Shown piece by piece: positions 60,406-64,000 of a stretch of 64,000 bases of DNA. Position 1 is the first letter of the stretch; every line of letters begins with the position of its first letter. The notes under the pieces were generated by a model. That model was not told the origin of the DNA. It saw only the letters and a program-made list of their open reading frames with translations, and did no database searches. The translations under genes and the position numbers were made by a program. The stretch is from Clostridium fallax (GTDB lineage Bacteria; Bacillota; Clostridia; Clostridiales; Clostridiaceae): contig NZ_FQVM01000013.1 of the NCBI RefSeq assembly GCF_900129365.1, positions 4,131 to 68,130 of the forward strand. Reading direction: 5' to 3'.

Positions 60406-61560
60406 ATGAATAAAATAAAAGTTCTTCATGTAACTCAGGCTTCTGTGGGAGGTACTTTAGAATATATAAAAAATTTTATAATATATTCTAATAAAGATAA
60501 GTTTGAAAACATTGTAATTTGTCCATCATATGGACCTATCAGTGACGATATAAAAAGTATTGGATGTAAAGTTATAAATGTTGAGATGTTTAGAGAAATA
60601 AATTTAGTAAAAGATATAAAATCCTGTATAGATTTAAATAGAAAAATAAAAGAAATTAAACCAGATATTATTCATTTTCATAGTACTAAAGCAGGAGCAA
60701 TAGGTAGAATTATAGCTAGAAAAAACAATATTCCATGTATATATAATGCCCATGGATGGGCTTTTAGTATGAAAACAAGCACTTTAAAGAAAAAATTATA
60801 TATATATATAGAAAAGTTTTTATCTAGGTTTACAGATTATATAATTAATATTTCAAAAAGTGAAAAAGATTTAGCAGAAAAATACAATATAGCTTCAAAA
60901 GAAAAAATGAAGTTAATTTTTAATGGAATAGATATAAAAAAGTTTAAAGATAAAGATACAAAGTATAAAAATAGAGAAACTTTAGAAATACCTAGAGAGG
61001 CCTTTGTAATTGGAATGGTTGGAAGATTAACAAAACAAAAATCCCCAGAGACTTTTGTGGAAATTTCTAAAGAAATAATTAAAGATATAAAAAACAGTTA
61101 TTTTATATTAGTTGGAGATGGAGAGTTAAAAGAAGAAGTAGAGAAACTTATTAAAGAAGCAGGAATAGAAGATAAATTTATGATTACAGGATGGGTAAAT
61201 AATTCTGAGGATTATATAGTAACTTTTGATATTGGATTATTAACTTCTTCTTGGGAAGGCTTTGGATTAGTTATAGCAGAGTATATGGCATCTAAAGTTC
61301 CTGTTATTGTATCAGCAGTAGGTGGAATTAATGATATTATAGTTCACGGAGAAAATGGTTTTAAAGTTCAGAATAATAATGTTTATGACTATTTAAAATA
61401 TATAAATCTCTTAAAGGATAATGAAAAATTAAGAAAGTATATAATAGATAATGCTTATAAAGAGGTTAATGAAAAGTATGATATGGATAGAGTAGTAAAG
61501 GAACATGAAGAAATATACTCTATTTTATTAAAAAAATATAATTGTAAATTTAACAAATGA
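60406..61560 (+). CDS. Glycosyltransferase, family 4
   Basis: This 384-residue GT4 enzyme begins MNKIKVLHVTQASVGGTLEY. It has IIHFHSTKAGAIGRIIARK (about 87-105) and NAHGWAFSMKTSTLKKKLY, and in the donor domain FVIGMVGRLTKQKSPETFVEIS plus LLTSSWEGFGLVIAEYMASKVPVIVSAVGG (in parts) with the E-x7-E pair. It resembles the glycosyltransferase at 48414 in layout. The start at 60406 is supported by GGAG 11 bases upstream; the longer frame would begin in the previous gene. The sugar and acceptor are unknown. Confidence 0.9.
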   Translation: MNKIKVLHVTQASVGGTLEYIKNFIIYSNKDKFENIVICPSYGPISDDIKSIGCKVINVEMFREINLVKDIKSCIDLNRKIKEIKPDIIHFHSTKAGAIGRIIARKNNIPCIYNAHGWAFSMKTSTLKKKLYIYIEKFLSRFTDYIINISKSEKDLAEKYNIASKEKMKLIFNGIDIKKFKDKDTKYKNRETLEIPREAFVIGMVGRLTKQKSPETFVEISKEIIKDIKNSYFILVGDGELKEEVEKLIKEAGIEDKFMITGWVNNSEDYIVTFDIGLLTSSWEGFGLVIAEYMASKVPVIVSAVGGINDIIVHGENGFKVQNNNVYDYLKYINLLKDNEKLRKYIIDNAYKEVNEKYDMDRVVKEHEEIYSILLKKYNCKFNK

Positions 61561-61596
61561 GGTTATTTTAAAGGATTTTTATAAATTATAATAGGC

Positions 61597-61636
61597 ATAC
61601 TGTTAAATAAATTAGTTTTAATTTATTTAACAGTAT
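61597..61636 (+). repeat. Perfect 16-bp hairpin between glycosyltransferase genes
   Basis: ATACTGTTAAATAAAT and ATTTATTTAACAGTAT form a 16-bp stem over an 8-base loop. No T-run follows, so termination would be weak. It may be an mRNA processing or stability element that separates the two halves of locus 2. Confidence 0.5.
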
Positions 61637-61678
61637 CATCTAAATATATTAAAGAGCAAGGATTTTAAGGAGAAGTTA

Positions 61679-62521
61679 ATGGAGAAAAATGATTTAGTTA
61701 GTGTAGTTATACCTTATTATAACAATGGGGAAATAGCTATTAGAGCTCTAAAATCTGCTTTAAATCAGACATATAAGAATATAGAAATAATATTAATTGA
61801 TGATGGATCATCTGATAACTCTTTTTATGCAATAGAAAAATTTATAGAAGATAATAAATTAAAAGATGTAATTAATATAACACAAAAAAATAAGGGACCA
61901 TCAGCGGCAAGAAATAATGGAGTGAAAAATGGGAAAGGAAAATATATAGCATTTCTTGATTCAGACGATAGTTGGGTAGAAAATAAACTAGAAATTCAAA
62001 TGAAACATTTAATATCAAATAGAGAGTTAGGTATATTAGGTAGTGATTTTACTGTTTTAACTAGAAGAAATAATAAGTCTTTAAATAAAGATATATTTAA
62101 AGAAATAACTTTTTACCAAAGGCTTTTTAAAAATTACTTTCATACTTCAACTGTAATAATTAAAAGAGAAGTTTTTGATAAAATAGGTGGCTTTAATGAA
62201 GAACAAAGATATGCGGAAGATCAATTATTATTTACTAAAGCCTTTAGGATAAGTAAAGGTGGGAAAATAGAAATGCCTTTAGTGAATATATATAAGGAAA
62301 TGTATGGAGAATCTGGGCTTTCAAAAAACCTTAAAGTATTAGAAAAATATGAGATTAATAATTTTAAAATTTTAAGAGATGAAAATAGTATAAATGATAA
62401 GAAAATTAGTCTAATTTTGTATTATATAGCAAGGATTTTTTCCTATCTTAAATATATAAGAAGAATATTCATAACAAAAATAAGGAGATTTAAAATAAAT
62501 TCTTATGGAAAAAGTTTATGA
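61679..62521 (+). CDS. Glycosyltransferase, family 2
   Basis: This 280-residue GT-A fold enzyme has the GT2 motifs VSVVIPYYNNGEIAIRALKS (about 7-26), IEIILIDDGSSDNSF (about 36-50), KGPSAARNNGVKNGKGKYIAFLDSDDSW (in parts, about 75-102, with the metal-binding D-S-D) and FNEEQRYAEDQLLFTKAF (about 176-193). It uses a UDP- or similar donor at the cytoplasmic face. An AAGGAGAAGTTA ribosome binding site precedes the ATG. It overlaps the following gene by 17 bases. Confidence 0.92.
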   Translation: MEKNDLVSVVIPYYNNGEIAIRALKSALNQTYKNIEIILIDDGSSDNSFYAIEKFIEDNKLKDVINITQKNKGPSAARNNGVKNGKGKYIAFLDSDDSWVENKLEIQMKHLISNRELGILGSDFTVLTRRNNKSLNKDIFKEITFYQRLFKNYFHTSTVIIKREVFDKIGGFNEEQRYAEDQLLFTKAFRISKGGKIEMPLVNIYKEMYGESGLSKNLKVLEKYEINNFKILRDENSINDKKISLILYYIARIFSYLKYIRRIFITKIRRFKINSYGKSL

Positions 62522-63740
62522 TAACAATCTAAAAAATATATTGTTTATAAATGATTGTATTGAAGGGTATCCACAAATAGCCTCAGTGAGATATGAAAAT
62601 ATTTTAAAAATTTTAAAGGATAAATTTAATATAACTGTAGCTAATGATATGCAATATGGAATGTTTAAAAGTATATATGCTAAAGAAAATTTTAAATTTA
62701 AAACATTAGTTTCAAAATATACTTTAAGAGCAGATATGAAAAATACAGATACTAATAAAAAAGAAAGATTTATTAGGAAAACTTTTATAGTAGAGTTTTG
62801 GAGATATATAAAGAAGAATAAAATAATTTTTAATTATATAAATAGAAAATTTTATATAGATTTATTTAGATATATTGAAAATAATAAAATAGATTTAGTA
62901 TTAGTTAGTGTACCTACAATATATGGATTATATATTGTAGAAAAATTAAAGAAGGAATTCCCATACTTAAAAATTATAACTGAAGCCAGAGATATATTAG
63001 ATAATAATATAAGTGGTAAAAGAGAATGGGTAAATAAAGCTTCAGAAAAAATATTACTTAAAAATAGTGATGGAATAATTGCGTTAACAGAGGGAATAAA
63101 AAAACATTATAATAAAAATTTTAAAGGACCTATAGAGGTTATATTTAATGGATATGATCTAGAAAAGTATGAAGACTGTTTTCCTCAAAGTATAGGAAAT
63201 AAAAAAACTTTAATATTTTCACATGTAGGATCTATATATGATGGAAGAAATTTAAAAGATACAGTAAAAGCCATAAATAAATTTGCCTTAGATAATAATA
63301 AAGAGTGTATTTTAAATCTTGTAGGAAGTTTAGATTTTAAAGCTTTAGAAGAGTTAAGAGAATGTGAAAAATTTATAAATAAGGTGAACTTTAAAATTAA
63401 TTATGTAGGACCTTTAGATAATAAAAAAGCTATCAAATATATAAAAGAAAGTGATATTTTAATAATATTAACTCATAAAAATGGTAGTGATTATGCAATA
63501 CCTGGAAAGACCTTTGAGTATATAGGAGCATGTAGGCCTATATTAGCAGTTACTAAAGATACTTATTTAAAAAATTTAATAGATAATAGGTATGGTCAAT
63601 GTGCAGAGCATAATAGTGAGGATATAAATAGTAAAATTAATTTAATATGTAATAGAAATTATGATTTTAAACATAGGGAAAAATACTCTACAAAAAGAGA
63701 GGTTGAAGAAATATATAATTTTATAAATATTTTAACTTAA
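62505..63740 (+). CDS. Glycosyltransferase-like protein (GT-B fold)
   Basis: This 411-residue protein has a GT-B layout. It starts NILFINDCIEGYPQIASVRYE (in parts, about 10-30), has ITEARDILDNNISGKREWV (about 160-178) and KNSDGIIALTEGIKKHY (about 186-202). In the second domain it has KTLIFSHVGSIYDGRNLKDTVKAI (in parts) and a diverged donor block, NGSDYAIPGKTFEYIGACRPILAV. It is similar in form to the protein at 50265, so both loci hold one such unusual enzyme. The ATG overlaps the preceding gene by 17 bases. Its function beyond glycosyl transfer is unknown. Confidence 0.8.
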   Translation: MEKVYDNNLKNILFINDCIEGYPQIASVRYENILKILKDKFNITVANDMQYGMFKSIYAKENFKFKTLVSKYTLRADMKNTDTNKKERFIRKTFIVEFWRYIKKNKIIFNYINRKFYIDLFRYIENNKIDLVLVSVPTIYGLYIVEKLKKEFPYLKIITEARDILDNNISGKREWVNKASEKILLKNSDGIIALTEGIKKHYNKNFKGPIEVIFNGYDLEKYEDCFPQSIGNKKTLIFSHVGSIYDGRNLKDTVKAINKFALDNNKECILNLVGSLDFKALEELRECEKFINKVNFKINYVGPLDNKKAIKYIKESDILIILTHKNGSDYAIPGKTFEYIGACRPILAVTKDTYLKNLIDNRYGQCAEHNSEDINSKINLICNRNYDFKHREKYSTKREVEEIYNFINILT

Positions 63741-63852
63741 TAAATTTATTAAATTAGCTTATATATAAATAAATCAGATAATATTAATTATTTAATATAT
63801 AGAATTATTTTATATAGATTTAAAGTTGTTTAATTAAAAGTAGGTAGTTTAT

Positions 63853-64000
63853 ATGAATGAAAAAAAACTATATAAATTAAAGTTTAATAATTTAATCATT
63901 TTTATAGATATAATTTTAATTATATTTGGAATTTATATTATTTATAAAGGATTAATAAACAATAAATTAATTATAGCTTTACTAATCGATTTAATACTTT
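63853..64000 (+). CDS. Membrane protein, N-terminal fragment (runs off the window)
   Basis: The open frame starts with ATG at 63853 after a GTAGGTAG site. It encodes a short basic N-terminus (NEKKLYKLKFNN), a first membrane segment (LIIFIDIILIIFGIYIIY), a short loop and the start of a second segment (KLIIALLIDLIL) before the edge. Its position at the end of polysaccharide locus 2 suggests a polymerase, flippase or other membrane component, but too little is present to say. Confidence 0.6.
   Translation, partial: MNEKKLYKLKFNNLIIFIDIILIIFGIYIIYKGLINNKLIIALLIDLIL

Overview
The window is a strongly AT-rich chromosomal segment of a low-GC, spore-forming Firmicute. It is most likely a Clostridium sensu stricto (cluster I) species in the neighbourhood of C. 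perfringens. The evidence is the codon use, the AGGAGG-type ribosome binding sites, spore genes (an alpha/beta-type SASP, a YtxC-like protein, a PdaB-like deacetylase), a T-box in front of pheST, an L20-type leader in front of infC-rpmI-rplT, and a type I-B-like CRISPR repeat. I cannot fix the species from sequence alone. There is no rRNA, insertion sequence or prophage.

Layout. 1-10.6 kb: the 3' end of valS, a stand-alone HNH nuclease gene, folC, small conserved genes, a tandem-OB single-stranded DNA-binding protein, dapD, a cobalamin adenosyltransferase, a PatA-like aminotransferase and tpx. 10.6-18.8 kb: a small membrane protein, a BceRS-like two-component pair, a divergent short UppS paralogue, the lysine/DAP operon asd-dapA-dapB, an Ssp4-like SASP, a methyltransferase and hslO. 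18.8-23 kb: a tRNA Asp-Gly-Cys cluster, then an accessory stretch holding a CRISPR array of 8 repeats without cas genes, an unnamed two-gene cassette and a start-less PemK/MazF-like gene. 23-46.8 kb: core genes, including DUF6873, ytxC, infC-rpmI-rplT, ktrB-ktrA, an rRNA methyltransferase, pheS-pheT, an unusually long zapA, a U32 peptidase, mutS2, DUF523, an FMN oxidase, speA, rplY/ctc, a phosphohexomutase and a TPR protein. 46.9-64 kb: two surface-polysaccharide loci, separated by a cyclodeaminase-like gene and a GATE-type membrane protein. The first has a long (WbaP-like) initiating transferase, WecB/TagA, glycosyltransferases and an O-antigen-ligase-like protein. The second has a Wzz/YveK-like protein, a CpsB phosphatase, a BY-kinase, a short (PglC-like) initiating transferase, a UDP-sugar dehydrogenase and glycosyltransferases. 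A membrane protein gene runs off the right edge.

How the genes work together. The lysine genes supply diaminopimelate for the cell wall and probably dipicolinate for spores. KtrB/KtrA form a potassium channel with its gating subunit. PheST and the infC operon are controlled by leader RNAs. The phosphohexomutase and the polysaccharide loci plausibly cooperate in making sugar precursors and assembling envelope glycans.

The least-explained parts are the accessory stretch after the tRNAs and the isolated HNH gene. The cassette at 20.3-21.6 kb, next to the CRISPR array, is the best candidate here for an undescribed system, but nothing in the sequence proves a defence role.
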